Source: Pseudomonas putida (GTDB lineage: Bacteria; Pseudomonadota; Gammaproteobacteria; Pseudomonadales; Pseudomonadaceae). Taken from it: a stretch of DNA of 64,000 nucleotides. This document shows, piece by piece, positions 10,855-19,772 of this stretch; position 1 is the first letter of the stretch, and every line of letters begins with the position of its first letter. Location: the NCBI RefSeq assembly GCF_002906855.1, contig NZ_MINI01000028.1:1550001-1614000 (forward strand). The letters run 5' to 3'. The position numbers and the translations under genes are program-made. Under the pieces are notes generated by a model. That model ran no database searches. It was not told where the DNA came from and saw only the letters and a list, made by a program, of their open reading frames with translations.

Positions 10855-12021
10855 ATGAATCTTCACGAGTATCAGGGTAAGCAGCTGTTCGCTGAATACG
10901 GCCTGCCAGTTTCCAAGGGTTTCGCTGTCGATACCCCTGAGCAAGCTGCAGAAGCCTGCGACAAGATCGGCGGGAACGAGTGGGTAGTAAAAGCCCAGGT
11001 TCACGCGGGTGGTCGCGGTAAAGCGGGCGGCGTCAAGCTGGTTCGCAGCAAGGAAGACGCCAAGGCGTTCGCTGCACAGTGGTTGGGCAAGAATCTGGTT
11101 ACCTACCAGACCGATGCCAACGGTCAACCCGTCTCCAAGATTCTGGTCGAATCCTGCACTGACATCGCCAAAGAGCTGTACCTGGGCGCTGTAGTGGATC
11201 GTTCGAGCCGCCGTATCGTGTTCATGGCTTCCACCGAAGGTGGCGTGGACATCGAGAAAGTTGCTCACGAAACTCCTGAGAAGATCCTCAAGGCTACCAT
11301 CGACCCACTGGTTGGCGCTCAGCCGTTCCAGGGTCGTGAACTGGCGTTCCAGCTGGGTCTGGAAGGCAAGCAAGTTCAACAGTTCGCCAAGATCTTCGTT
11401 GGCCTGGCCAAGCTGTTCAAGGATCACGATCTGGCCCTGCTGGAAGTGAACCCGCTGGTGATCAAGGCCGACGGCGACCTGCACTGCCTCGATGCCAAGA
11501 TCAACATCGACGCCAACGCCATGTACCGTCAGCCTAAGCTGAAGACCTTCCACGACCCGTCGCAGGACGATGCCCGTGAAGCCCACGCTGCCAAGTTCGA
11601 ACTGAACTACGTTGCCCTCGAAGGCAACATCGGCTGCATGGTCAACGGTGCCGGCCTGGCCATGGGTACCATGGACATCGTCAACCTGCACGGCGGCAAG
11701 CCAGCCAACTTCCTCGACGTGGGCGGCGGTGCTACCAAAGAGCGCGTTACCGAAGCGTTCAAGATCATTCTGTCCGACAGCAATGTCGCGGCCGTTCTGG
11801 TCAACATCTTCGGCGGCATCGTTCGCTGCGACATGATTGCCGAAGGTATCATCGGCGCAGTGAAAGAAGTCGGCGTCAAGGTTCCGGTTGTCGTTCGCCT
11901 TGAAGGCAACAATGCCGAACTGGGCGCTAAAGTACTGGCAGAAAGCGGTTTGAACATCATTGCGGCCACCAGCCTGACCGACGCTGCTCAACAAGTTGTC
12001 AAAGCTGCGGAGGGCAAGTAA
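10855..12021 (+). CDS. sucC: Succinyl-CoA synthetase beta subunit (ADP-forming)
   Basis: Beta subunit of succinyl-CoA synthetase, 388 aa, converting succinyl-CoA to succinate with substrate-level phosphorylation. The N-terminus [19 protein letters not shown] is the family start, so ATG 10855 is chosen over longer in-frame readings. An ATP-grasp domain ([20 protein letters not shown], residues ~42-61) and a C-terminal flavodoxin-like CoA ligase domain ([16 protein letters not shown]) are visible. The stop overlaps the ATG of sucD by one base. Confidence 0.97.
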
Positions 12022-12905
12022 TGAGCGTCCTGATCAATAAAGATACCAAAGTCATCTGCCAGGGCTTCACCGGCTCGCAGGGTACTTTCCACTCCGAACA
12101 AGCCATCGCCTACGGCACCAAGATGGTCGGCGGCGTTACTCCAGGCAAGGGTGGCACCACCCACCTGGGCCTGCCGGTGTTCAACACCGTCAAGGAAGCC
12201 GTGGAAGCTACCGGCGCTGATGCTTCGGTCATCTACGTTCCGGCTCCTTTCTGCAAGGACTCGATCCTGGAAGCTGCCTTCGGCGGCATCAAGCTGATCG
12301 TCTGCATCACCGAAGGCATTCCTACCCTGGACATGCTGGATGCCAAGGTCAAGTGCGACGAGCTGGGCGTGACCCTGATCGGCCCTAACTGCCCAGGCGT
12401 CATCACTCCGGGCGAGTGCAAGATCGGCATCATGCCAGGCCACATCCACCTGCCGGGCAAGGTCGGTATCGTTTCGCGTTCCGGCACCCTGACCTATGAA
12501 GCGGTCAAGCAGACCACCGACGCCGGCTTCGGCCAGTCGACCTGCGTGGGCATCGGCGGCGACCCGATCCCAGGCTCCAACTTCATCGACATCCTGAAGC
12601 TGTTCCAGGAAGACCCGAAGACCGAAGCGATCGTCATGATCGGTGAGATCGGCGGTTCGGCTGAAGAAGAAGCGGCGGCCTACATCAAGGCTAACGTCAC
12701 CAAGCCAGTCGTTTCCTATATCGCCGGTGTTACTGCACCTGCGGGCAAGCGCATGGGCCACGCTGGCGCCATCATCTCCGGTGGCAAAGGCACTGCGGAC
12801 GAGAAGTTCGCCGCGCTGCAGGACGCTGGTGTGAAGACCGTGCGTTCCCTGGCTGACATCGGCAAGGCCCTGGCCGAGCTGACCGGCTGGGAAGCCAAGA
12901 AGTAA
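12021..12905 (+). CDS. sucD: Succinyl-CoA synthetase alpha subunit
   Basis: Alpha subunit, 294 aa, with an N-terminal CoA-binding domain ([19 protein letters not shown]) and a C-terminal ligase domain. The phosphorylated histidine lies in [14 protein letters not shown] near residue 246. Typical family length. It is translationally coupled to sucC through TAATG and is followed by an intrinsic terminator at 12931-12957, which closes the TCA cluster. Confidence 0.97.
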   Translation: MSVLINKDTKVICQGFTGSQGTFHSEQAIAYGTKMVGGVTPGKGGTTHLGLPVFNTVKEAVEATGADASVIYVPAPFCKDSILEAAFGGIKLIVCITEGIPTLDMLDAKVKCDELGVTLIGPNCPGVITPGECKIGIMPGHIHLPGKVGIVSRSGTLTYEAVKQTTDAGFGQSTCVGIGGDPIPGSNFIDILKLFQEDPKTEAIVMIGEIGGSAEEEAAAYIKANVTKPVVSYIAGVTAPAGKRMGHAGAIISGGKGTADEKFAALQDAGVKTVRSLADIGKALAELTGWEAKK

Positions 12906-12930
12906 TACCTGCTACACCCCCCACGCGCAC

Positions 12931-12957
12931 AGAGGCCACCTTCGGGTGGCCTTTGTC
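12931..12957 (+). terminator. Intrinsic terminator after sucD
   Basis: AGGCCACC (12933-12940), loop TTCG, GGTGGCCT (12945-12952), followed by TTTG. An 8-bp stem with a stable tetraloop 27 nt after the sucD stop. Confidence 0.75.
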
Positions 12958-13277
12958 GTTTCTGCAGGTCGAACAGGCAGTTAGGTTTTTCGATGGGTTT
13001 GATAGGAATTTTCGCGCAGACGAAAGTTTCAATATGGTGATAATTCCTACTGTCTCCGGTCACACAGACGACAAACATATACGCACATCGGACAAGCAGC
13101 ACTGTATCAGTGCGTTTACCGGGTAAAACGGTTAATCTACGCGTTCACTCTGTGCCCGTACCCCAAAAGGGAACGACACGCTAAACGGGTCTGGCCTATC
13201 AAGCCGGGCAGCATTTCCCTCATCCAAAGGGAAATCCCCTCTCGAATCCCGATTTCAGCAGTGTGGTACTACCTTAA
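12958..13277 (+). promoter_or_regulatory. Long A/T-richer leader region of brnQ
   Basis: No gene was found in these 320 bases. The stretch 12980-13130 is visibly richer in A/T than its surroundings. It contains an inverted repeat TAGGAATT (13003-13010) and AATTCCTA (13042-13049). Closer to brnQ is a hairpin ATTTCCCT (13213-13220)/AGGGAAAT (13228-13235) with a 7-nt loop, 42 nt before the ATG. A regulated promoter and leader for brnQ is the likely content; I could not fix a -10/-35 pair. Confidence 0.4.
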
Positions 13278-14591
13278 ATGAAAGTTCTCAAAGGCCAGGA
13301 TATCCTGGCGCTTGGCTTTATGACGTTTGCGCTTTTCGTAGGCGCTGGCAACATCATCTTCCCGCCTATCGTCGGTCTGCAGTCTGGCCCGCACGTGTGG
13401 ATGGCGGCCCTGGGCTTCCTGGTCACTGCCGTCGGCCTGCCGGTCATCACCGTGGTCGCCCTGGCCAAGGTCGGTGGTGGCATGGACGCCTTGAGCAGCC
13501 CGATCGGCAAGTTCTTCGGTGGCCTGCTGGCGGCCGTGTGCTACCTGTCGGTCGGCCCGCTGTTCGCGACACCGCGTACTGCGACCGTATCGTTCGAAGT
13601 GGGCGTGGCACCGCTGACGGGTGAAAGCCCGACGGCGCTGTTCATCTACAGCCTGGTGTACTTCGCCGTGGTACTGGCCGTGTCCATGTACCCGGGCAAG
13701 TTGCTCGACACCGTTGGCCGCTTCCTCGCGCCGCTGAAGATCATCGCCCTGGCGGTGCTGGGCATCGCGGCCTTCGCCCTGCCGGCCGGGACCATTGGTG
13801 AAGCGCAGCCGGCCTATGCCGCCGCTGCGTTCTCCAAGGGCTTCTCCGATGGCTACCTGACCATGGACACCCTCGGTGCCCTGGTGTTCGGTATCGTCAT
13901 TGTCAACGCCATCCGCTCGCGCGGTGTTGAGTCGCCGAAGCTGATCACCCGCTACGCCATCATCGCCGGCCTGATTGCCGGTGTCGGCCTGGCGCTGGTG
14001 TACGTCAGCCTGTTCCGCCTGGGCGCCACTAGCCACGACATCGCCGCTGATGCCACCAACGGTGCAGCCGTTCTGCACGCCTACGTGCAGCACACGTTCG
14101 GCTCCTTGGGCAGCGGCTTCCTCGCGGTGCTGATCGCCTTGGCGTGCCTGGTGACGGCGGTGGGCCTGACCTGCGCTTGCGCCGAGTACTTCAGCCAGAT
14201 TTTGCCGCTGTCGTACCGTGCTCTGGTGGTGATCCTGGCAGGCTTCTCGCTGCTGATCTCCAACCTGGGCCTGACCAAGCTGATCATGTTCTCGATCCCG
14301 GTGTTGACCGCCATCTATCCGCCATGCATCGTGGTGGTGGGCCTGAGCTTCGTGAAGGACCTGTGGAATTCGCCGACCCGCATCCTGGCCCCGGTGATGC
14401 TGGTGTCGCTGGTGTTCGGCATGGTCGACGCGATCAAAGGGAGCGATATTGCCCATGTGTTGCCGGACGTTCTGGCGCACCTGCCGCTTAGCGATCAGGG
14501 CCTTGCCTGGCTGGTGCCATCGGTGGTGACGCTGGTTGGCGCCGTGGCCTGCGACCGCATGCTCGGCAAGCCGCGCGAAGCGTTGGCCTGA
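13278..14591 (+). CDS. brnQ: Branched-chain amino acid carrier, LIVCS family
   Basis: Sodium-coupled branched-chain amino acid transporter of the BrnQ/LIVCS family, 437 aa, with about 12 hydrophobic helices along its length. The N-terminal segment [18 protein letters not shown] (residues ~13-30) is the family hallmark, as is [12 protein letters not shown] near residue 96. Imports leucine, isoleucine and valine across the inner membrane. It is a single gene, closed by a terminator at 14659-14690, with a long leader that may carry regulation. Confidence 0.93.
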   Translation: MKVLKGQDILALGFMTFALFVGAGNIIFPPIVGLQSGPHVWMAALGFLVTAVGLPVITVVALAKVGGGMDALSSPIGKFFGGLLAAVCYLSVGPLFATPRTATVSFEVGVAPLTGESPTALFIYSLVYFAVVLAVSMYPGKLLDTVGRFLAPLKIIALAVLGIAAFALPAGTIGEAQPAYAAAAFSKGFSDGYLTMDTLGALVFGIVIVNAIRSRGVESPKLITRYAIIAGLIAGVGLALVYVSLFRLGATSHDIAADATNGAAVLHAYVQHTFGSLGSGFLAVLIALACLVTAVGLTCACAEYFSQILPLSYRALVVILAGFSLLISNLGLTKLIMFSIPVLTAIYPPCIVVVGLSFVKDLWNSPTRILAPVMLVSLVFGMVDAIKGSDIAHVLPDVLAHLPLSDQGLAWLVPSVVTLVGAVACDRMLGKPREALA

Positions 14592-14658
14592 GACGTTGAA
14601 GCCTGAGGTCGGCACCGGCCACAAGCCGTAGGGTGCTCGCCAAGGGTGGAGACTCGAA

Positions 14659-14690
14659 AGCCCCGCATCTGACAGGATGCGGGGCTTTTT
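14659..14690 (+). terminator. Intrinsic terminator after brnQ
   Basis: An 11-bp GC-rich stem (AGCCCCGCATC at 14659-14669 with GATGCGGGGCT at 14676-14686), a 6-nt loop, and a T-run to 14690. It lies 67 nt after the brnQ stop. Confidence 0.85.
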
Positions 14691-14773
14691 CGTTTCAGTG
14701 TGTGCCTTTTGCCGCTTGTGGGCGTCGAAACCCGGTCACTATTCTTTATGCACCTGGCCCTCGGGAATCCTGC

Positions 14774-15523
14774 ATGAATTTCATCCAAAGCAACCTCCAC
14801 AACCTCCTGGCCGTCTGCTGGTTCGCCCTCTGCTGGGGCGGCTACACCCGCTATGCCATCTGGAAAGGCCGCGACACCGCGTGCCTGGCCAGCGTGCTGC
14901 ACCTGTACCGGGAAGACTGGATGCGCCGCATGCTGCTGCGCGACAACCGTATCGCCGACGCCAGCGTGATCGGCAACCTGGAGCGCAATGCGTCGTTCTT
15001 TGCCTCCAGTACCCTGATCATCCTCGCCGGCATCCTCACCGTACTGGGCGCTTCGGATCGCGCGCTGTCGTTGCTCGCCGACCTGCCGCTGGTGCAGCAG
15101 GCGTCCCAGGGCATGTCGGAGATCAAGCTGCTGTGCCTGGCCATGGTGTTCGTCTACGCCTTCTTCACCTTCAGCTGGTGCATGCGTCAATACAACTTTG
15201 CTGCCGTGCTGGTGGGGTCCGCGCCGATGATCGGCGAGCGCCAGGTCAACGAGCAGGAGCGCAAGGCCTTTGCCTCGCGTGCCGCACGGGTGCTGTCGCT
15301 GGCAGCCAACCAGTTCAACTTTGGCCTGCGCTCTTATTACTTCGGCATGGCCATGCTGACCTGGTTCATCAGCCCCTGGCTGTTCATGGTCGTGAGTGTC
15401 GGTGTAGTGCTGATTCTGTATCGCCGTGAGTTCCATTCCGATGTATTGGACGTCATGGTGTTCACGCCAACCGAAAGTGCACTGACAGACATGCCCAGGG
15501 AAAGTTCCAGTAGTATTAACTGA
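14774..15523 (+). CDS. DUF599 family membrane protein
   Basis: A 249-aa membrane protein of the DUF599 family. Hydrophobic segments lie near residues 8-25, 75-95, 125-142 and 200-225. The basic and acidic stretch between the first two (YAIWKGRDTACLASVLHLYR) and the C-terminal arrangement fit the family; no function is established. ATG 14774 (MNFIQSNLHNLL) is preferred over an in-frame upstream start, which would run through the brnQ terminator. It stands alone between two terminators. Confidence 0.8.
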   Translation: MNFIQSNLHNLLAVCWFALCWGGYTRYAIWKGRDTACLASVLHLYREDWMRRMLLRDNRIADASVIGNLERNASFFASSTLIILAGILTVLGASDRALSLLADLPLVQQASQGMSEIKLLCLAMVFVYAFFTFSWCMRQYNFAAVLVGSAPMIGERQVNEQERKAFASRAARVLSLAANQFNFGLRSYYFGMAMLTWFISPWLFMVVSVGVVLILYRREFHSDVLDVMVFTPTESALTDMPRESSSSIN

Positions 15524-15550
15524 AACGTTTAATCTACTAAAGGCAAGCAC

Positions 15551-15579
15551 AAAAAAACCCGACAATGTCGGGTTTTTTT
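15551..15579. terminator. Bidirectional terminator between DUF599 gene and lipoprotein gene
   Basis: A perfect palindrome: A7 CCCGAC, loop AAT, GTCGGG T7. It can terminate both the plus-strand DUF599 gene and the minus-strand lipoprotein gene, which converge on it. Confidence 0.9.
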
Positions 15580-15589
15580 ATTCGCTCGA

Positions 15590-15865
15590 TTACTGCTTGG
15601 CAGGTTCGGCAGGCGCGGTTTCCGGCGCCGGAGTAGCCGGGGCGGCCTCTTCGGCGGCCTTCTTCTCGGCTTCAGCCTGATCTTTGGCGGCTTCGGCGTT
15701 TTCCTTGGCTGCGTCGTTCATTTTATCCTGAGCTTCGCCCATCTTTTCCTGGGCTTGCTCGGCGTGTTGCTGTGCGTCTTGGGCTTTGTCTTCGCTCGCT
15801 TTATCGCAAGCAGCCAGGCCCATGGCAGCAGCCAGCATCAGAGCAAAAGCAAAAGGTTTACGCAT
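15590..15865 (-). CDS. Small alanine/lysine/glutamate-rich lipoprotein
   Basis: A 91-aa predicted lipoprotein. Signal peptide residues 1-19 end in a lipobox LAAC (residues 17-20), so Cys20 would be the lipidated residue. Asp follows the cysteine, which in E. coli favours retention in the inner membrane; whether this holds in Pseudomonas is uncertain. The mature part is a charged A/K/E/Q/D-rich helix (about 22-74) with the look of an alanine-zipper coiled coil, then a Pro/Ala tail. It resembles Lpp/OprI-type lipoproteins in composition but lacks the terminal lysine. Its function is unknown. Confidence 0.85.
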   Translation of the reverse strand: MRKPFAFALMLAAAMGLAACDKASEDKAQDAQQHAEQAQEKMGEAQDKMNDAAKENAEAAKDQAEAEKKAAEEAAPATPAPETAPAEPAKQ

Positions 15866-16019
15866 GGGGGTGTTTCTCCTTGGTGGAATAATTGACTTGT
15901 TCCTTCGAGTTCAGCCATGCGGAATAAGTTCCGCAGAGGTTACAGATATATAACACCCCGTTGTATATAGACTTTTTATTGATTTTATGCCGCTGCGGCA
16001 GTGCTTATGGACCTCGCCT

Positions 16020-16496
16020 ATGAACGATCAAAGCTTGTTGGCCATGGCTGAGCGTTTTCTCTCGGCATTGAAACATTGCCAACGGTTGCAGATGCGCGTT
16101 GCCCATGCTGACAGTGAAGGTATGACGTTGGTCATGCCCTGGTCGCCAGCGATCGTCGGCAACCCGCAGACCGGCGCGGTGCACGGTGGTGCTCTGACCA
16201 CGTTGATGGATACCACCTGCGGCATGGCCACGTTGTGCGTATTGCCGCGCTTCGAGGTGTGCCCGACGCTCGATCTGCGCATCGATTACATGCACCCGTC
16301 CGCCCCCGGCAAGCCGATCTACGGCCATGCACATTGCTATCGCGTGACCCGTGACGTCATTTTCACCCGCGGCACCGCCTACCAGGACGACCCCGAGCAG
16401 CCGATCTGCCAGGTGGTCGGCACCTTCATGCGCCTGGGCCAGGAGATCAAGGGTGGCATCCGTTTCGGCAACAGCCTGAAGGAGGGTGGGGCATGA
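16020..16496 (+). CDS. PaaI-type hotdog thioesterase, first of a pair
   Basis: A 158-aa hotdog-fold protein of the PaaI/YigI thioesterase family, likely hydrolysing acyl-CoA thioesters. The central helix motif GAVHGGALTTLMDTTCGMA (residues ~53-71) carries the family's HGG and catalytic Asp-type positions. ATG 16020 (MNDQSLLAM) is preferred over 15987. The stop overlaps the next gene by 4 nt (ATGA), so the two thioesterases are coupled and may form a hetero-oligomer. The substrate cannot be read from sequence. Confidence 0.85.
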   Translation: MNDQSLLAMAERFLSALKHCQRLQMRVAHADSEGMTLVMPWSPAIVGNPQTGAVHGGALTTLMDTTCGMATLCVLPRFEVCPTLDLRIDYMHPSAPGKPIYGHAHCYRVTRDVIFTRGTAYQDDPEQPICQVVGTFMRLGQEIKGGIRFGNSLKEGGA

Positions 16497-16975
16497 TCCC
16501 TGAACACGTTCGTCAGCAATTGAACGCAGCCCACGCGGTCGGCGACTATGGCCCCTTGCTGGCCTTGATCCCTTACGCCGGGCTGATCGGCATCGAGTGC
16601 CAGCGCGAGGGCGACGACCTGCTGTTCCGCTTGCCGGCCAGCCAGGACAACATCGGCAACCCGTTGCTGCCGGCCATCCATGGTGGTGTCATTGCTGGCT
16701 TCATGGAGCTTTCCGCAGCCCTGTATCTGCTGATCTATAGCGAGAGCGCGAGCATTCCGAAGATCATTGATTTCTCCATCGACTACCTGCGCGCCGGGCA
16801 TTTTCGTGACACCTACGCCCAGTGCCAGCTGTGGCGTCAGGGGCGGCGGGTGACCAACGTTGCCATCACCGCCTGGCAGGCAGATCGACAGTCGCCGATC
16901 GCCACCGCCCGCGCGCATTTCAAGATCGAGCCGGAAAAGCCCTTGAAATCGTCCGGGCAGCCCCCATCTGCATGA
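16493..16975 (+). CDS. PaaI-type hotdog thioesterase, second of a pair
   Basis: A 160-aa hotdog-fold protein. The helix motif LPAIHGGVIAGFMELSAALY (residues ~63-82) aligns with that of its neighbour, but Glu replaces Asp at the catalytic-type position and overall identity is low. The last codons (about 16942-16969) also contain a sigma32-like promoter for htpG, so this 3' end has two jobs. It may form a heteromer with the upstream protein. Confidence 0.83.
   Translation: MIPEHVRQQLNAAHAVGDYGPLLALIPYAGLIGIECQREGDDLLFRLPASQDNIGNPLLPAIHGGVIAGFMELSAALYLLIYSESASIPKIIDFSIDYLRAGHFRDTYAQCQLWRQGRRVTNVAITAWQADRQSPIATARAHFKIEPEKPLKSSGQPPSA
16942..16969 (+). promoter_or_regulatory. Sigma32 (heat-shock) promoter of htpG
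   Basis: CTTGAAA (16942-16948), 14-bp spacer, CCCATCT (16963-16969): a match to the sigma32 consensus CTTGAAA-N(11-16)-CCCATNT. It lies entirely in the last codons of the upstream thioesterase gene and would start transcription near 16977, about 68 nt before the htpG ATG. Confidence 0.75.
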
Positions 16976-17044
16976 CATCCGCCGTTAAAGCAGGCCATGT
17001 CGGCCGCTAGGCGTCACTGCCATCAGATCGGAGTTTTGAAGACC

Positions 17045-18952
17045 ATGAGTGTTGAGGCTCAAAAGGAAACACTAGGCTTCCAGACCGAGGTAAAGCAGCT
17101 GCTGCACCTCATGATTCACTCCTTGTACTCGAACAAGGAAATCTTCCTGCGTGAACTGATCTCCAACGCCTCCGACGCCGCCGACAAGCTGCGTTTCGAG
17201 GCCCTGGCCAAGCCAGAGCTGCTTGAGACCGACGCCGACCTGAAGATCCGCCTGAGCTTCGACAAGGACGCCGGTACCGTCACCCTCGAGGACAACGGCA
17301 TCGGCATGAGCCGTGAAGATGTCATTGCCCACCTGGGCACCATTGCCAAGTCCGGCACCGCCGACTTCATGAAGAACCTCACCGGTGACCAGAAGAAGGA
17401 CTCGCACCTGATCGGTCAGTTCGGTGTTGGCTTCTACTCGGCCTTCATCGTTGCCGACAAGGTCGATGTGTACAGCCGCCGTGCCGGCCTGCCAGCTACC
17501 GAAGGCGTGCACTGGTCGTCGAAGGGCGAGGGTGAATTTGAAGTCGCCACCATCGACAAGCCGCAGCGTGGCACCCGCATCGTCCTGCACCTGAAGAAGG
17601 ACGAGCAGGAGTTCGCCGATGGCTGGCGCCTGCGCAACGTGGTCAAGAAGTACTCCGACCACATTGCCCTGCCGATCGAGCTGCCCAAAGAGCAGGCTGC
17701 AGCCGCCGAAGGTGAAGAAAAGCCAGCGCAGGAATGGGAAACCGTCAACCGCGCCAGCGCCCTGTGGACCCGTTCGCGCTCCGAGGTAAAGGACGAGGAA
17801 TACCAGGAGTTCTACAAGCACATCGGCCATGATTTCGAGAACCCGCTGGCCTGGAGCCACAACAAGGTCGAAGGCAAGCTCGAATACAACTCGCTGCTGT
17901 ACGTGCCGGCCCGTGCACCGTTCGACCTGTACCAGCGCGAAGCGCCGCGCGGTCTGAAGCTGTATGTTCAGCGCGTGTTCATCATGGACCAGGCCGAGTC
18001 GTTCCTGCCGCTGTACCTGCGTTTCATCAAGGGTGTGGTCGACTCCAATGACCTGTCGCTGAACGTCTCCCGCGAGATCCTGCAGAAAGACCCGATCATC
18101 GACTCGATGAAGACCGCGCTGACCAAGCGTGTGCTGGATATGCTGGAGAAGCTGGCGAAAAACGAGCCTGAGCAGTACAAGGGCTTCTGGAAAAACTTCG
18201 GCCAGGTGCTGAAGGAAGGCCCGGCTGAAGACTTCGCCAACAAGGAAAAGATCGCCGGCCTGCTGCGCTTTGCCTCCACCCAGGACGACAGCGGCGAGCA
18301 GAGCGTTGCCCTGGCTGACTACCTGGCGCGCGCCAAGGAAGGTCAGGACAAGATCTACTACCTCACCGGCGAGTCCTACGCGCAGGTCAAGAACAGCCCG
18401 CACCTGGAAGTCTTCCGCAAGAAAGGCATCGAGGTCCTGCTGCTGACCGACCGCATCGACGAGTGGCTGATGAGCTACCTCAACGAGTTCGATGGCAAGG
18501 CCTTCGTCGACGTTGCCCGTGGCGACCTGGACCTCGGCAAGCTGGACTCGGAAGAGGACAAGAAAGCCCAGGAAGAAGTGGCCAAGGGCAAGGAAGGCCT
18601 GGTCGAGCGCCTGAAAGGTGCCTTGGGTGACAGCGTCGCCGAAGTGCGCGTGTCGCACCGCCTGACCGACTCGCCGGCGATCCTCGCCATCGGCGAACAG
18701 GACCTGGGCCTTCAGATGCGTCAGATCCTTGAAGCCAGCGGCCAGAAGGTGCCGGATTCGAAGCCGATCTTCGAGTTCAACCCGACTCACCCGCTGATCG
18801 AGAAGCTGGACAACGAGCAGAGCGAAGACCGCTTCGCCGAACTGTCGCACATCCTCTTCGATCAGGCCGCGCTGGCGGCAGGTGACAGCCTGAAGGACCC
18901 GGCGGCTTACGTTCGTCGCCTGAACAAGCTGCTGGTCGAGCTGTCTGCTTGA
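17045..18952 (+). CDS. htpG: Chaperone protein HtpG (Hsp90)
   Basis: Bacterial Hsp90, 635 aa, an ATP-dependent cytosolic chaperone. The N-terminal GHKL ATPase domain shows [18 protein letters not shown] (residues ~31-48), [11 protein letters not shown] and [11 protein letters not shown]. The middle domain contains the conserved SDDLSLN-like segment [15 protein letters not shown], and the C-terminal dimerisation domain follows. ATG 17045 ([15 protein letters not shown]) matches the family. Expected to be heat-shock induced because of the sigma32-like promoter just upstream. A strong terminator follows at 18968-18992. Confidence 0.97.
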   Translation: MSVEAQKETLGFQTEVKQLLHLMIHSLYSNKEIFLRELISNASDAADKLRFEALAKPELLETDADLKIRLSFDKDAGTVTLEDNGIGMSREDVIAHLGTIAKSGTADFMKNLTGDQKKDSHLIGQFGVGFYSAFIVADKVDVYSRRAGLPATEGVHWSSKGEGEFEVATIDKPQRGTRIVLHLKKDEQEFADGWRLRNVVKKYSDHIALPIELPKEQAAAAEGEEKPAQEWETVNRASALWTRSRSEVKDEEYQEFYKHIGHDFENPLAWSHNKVEGKLEYNSLLYVPARAPFDLYQREAPRGLKLYVQRVFIMDQAESFLPLYLRFIKGVVDSNDLSLNVSREILQKDPIIDSMKTALTKRVLDMLEKLAKNEPEQYKGFWKNFGQVLKEGPAEDFANKEKIAGLLRFASTQDDSGEQSVALADYLARAKEGQDKIYYLTGESYAQVKNSPHLEVFRKKGIEVLLLTDRIDEWLMSYLNEFDGKAFVDVARGDLDLGKLDSEEDKKAQEEVAKGKEGLVERLKGALGDSVAEVRVSHRLTDSPAILAIGEQDLGLQMRQILEASGQKVPDSKPIFEFNPTHPLIEKLDNEQSEDRFAELSHILFDQAALAAGDSLKDPAAYVRRLNKLLVELSA

Positions 18953-18967
18953 GTTGATGCACAGGAA

Positions 18968-18992
18968 AGCCCGCTTCGGCGGGCTTTTTTTT
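18968..18992 (+). terminator. Intrinsic terminator after htpG
   Basis: Stem AGCCCGC (18968-18974), loop TTCG, GCGGGCT (18979-18985), then a run of T to 18992. Confidence 0.9.
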
Positions 18993-19015
18993 AGTGAGTG
19001 CCTAAGGAGTGCTTG

Positions 19016-19741
19016 ATGAGCAAGGTAATCGTCGAATCGCTGGTCTATCACCTGTCCGGCAAGGCCTATGAAAGCCGCCTGGTCTACGAGCCAGGTGCTC
19101 TGGGCCGCCCAGGCCTGGTGATGGCGCCGAACTGGATGGGCATCGGCGAAGGTGCCGAGCGTATCGCCAAGGAAGTGGCCGAGAAGGGCTATGTGGTACT
19201 GATTGCCGACCTGTATGGGCAGTCGGTGCGTCCCTCTAATGCCGAGGAGGCAGGGGCGGCGATGATGCCGCTGAAGGACGACCGCGGAGAACTGCGCAAG
19301 CGCATGAAGGAAGCGCTGGACCAGTTGCTGGGGCAGTCCAAGGCGCTGCTGGAGCCGGGCAAGGTGGCCACATTCGGCTTCTGCTTCGGTGGCTGCTGTG
19401 CCCTGGAGCTGGCCCGTACCGGGGCCGACCTGAAAGCGGCGGTGTCATTCCACGGCACGCTGGACACTCCGAACCCGGAAGATGCCAAGCGTATCAAGGG
19501 CTCGGTGCTGGTACTGCACGGTGCTTCCGACCCGTTGGTGCCGAAGGAGCAATTGCCGGCGTTCGAAGTCGAAATGAACGCGGCCAAGGTGGACTGGCAG
19601 CTGTTGAGCTACGGTGGCGCGGTGCACTCGTTCACTGATCCGAGTGCCAATGTGCCGGGCAAGATGCAGTACGACCGCCGTACTTCGGAGCGGGCGTTCC
19701 GCTCGATGCACAACCTGCTCAGCGAAGTGTTCCAGCGCTGA
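19016..19741 (+). CDS. Dienelactone hydrolase family protein
   Basis: A 241-aa alpha/beta hydrolase of the dienelactone hydrolase family. The nucleophile is a cysteine in FGFCFGGCCALELA (near residue 123), with Asp in GASDPLVP and His in GGAVHSFTDP completing a Cys-Asp-His triad. Because it is not in an aromatic degradation cluster, a general carboxymethylene-butenolidase-like or detoxifying hydrolase role is more likely than a chlorocatechol one. AAGGAG precedes ATG 19016. It stands alone between two strong hairpins. Confidence 0.9.
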   Translation: MSKVIVESLVYHLSGKAYESRLVYEPGALGRPGLVMAPNWMGIGEGAERIAKEVAEKGYVVLIADLYGQSVRPSNAEEAGAAMMPLKDDRGELRKRMKEALDQLLGQSKALLEPGKVATFGFCFGGCCALELARTGADLKAAVSFHGTLDTPNPEDAKRIKGSVLVLHGASDPLVPKEQLPAFEVEMNAAKVDWQLLSYGGAVHSFTDPSANVPGKMQYDRRTSERAFRSMHNLLSEVFQR

Positions 19742-19750
19742 TCGCTCTTT

Positions 19751-19769
19751 GGGGCCGCAGCGCGGCCCC
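19751..19769. terminator. GC hairpin between converging genes
   Basis: GGGGCCGC (19751-19758), loop AGC, GCGGCCCC (19762-19769): an 8-bp all-GC stem between the dienelactone hydrolase gene (plus) and the pirin gene (minus). No T-run follows on either strand, so termination is plausible but weaker than for the other sites. Confidence 0.45.
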
Positions 19770-19772
19770 AGT

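Noticed and set aside
17072..19051. 659-codon open frame opposite htpG
   Set aside because: Antisense shadow of htpG with no recognisable domain or ribosome binding site.
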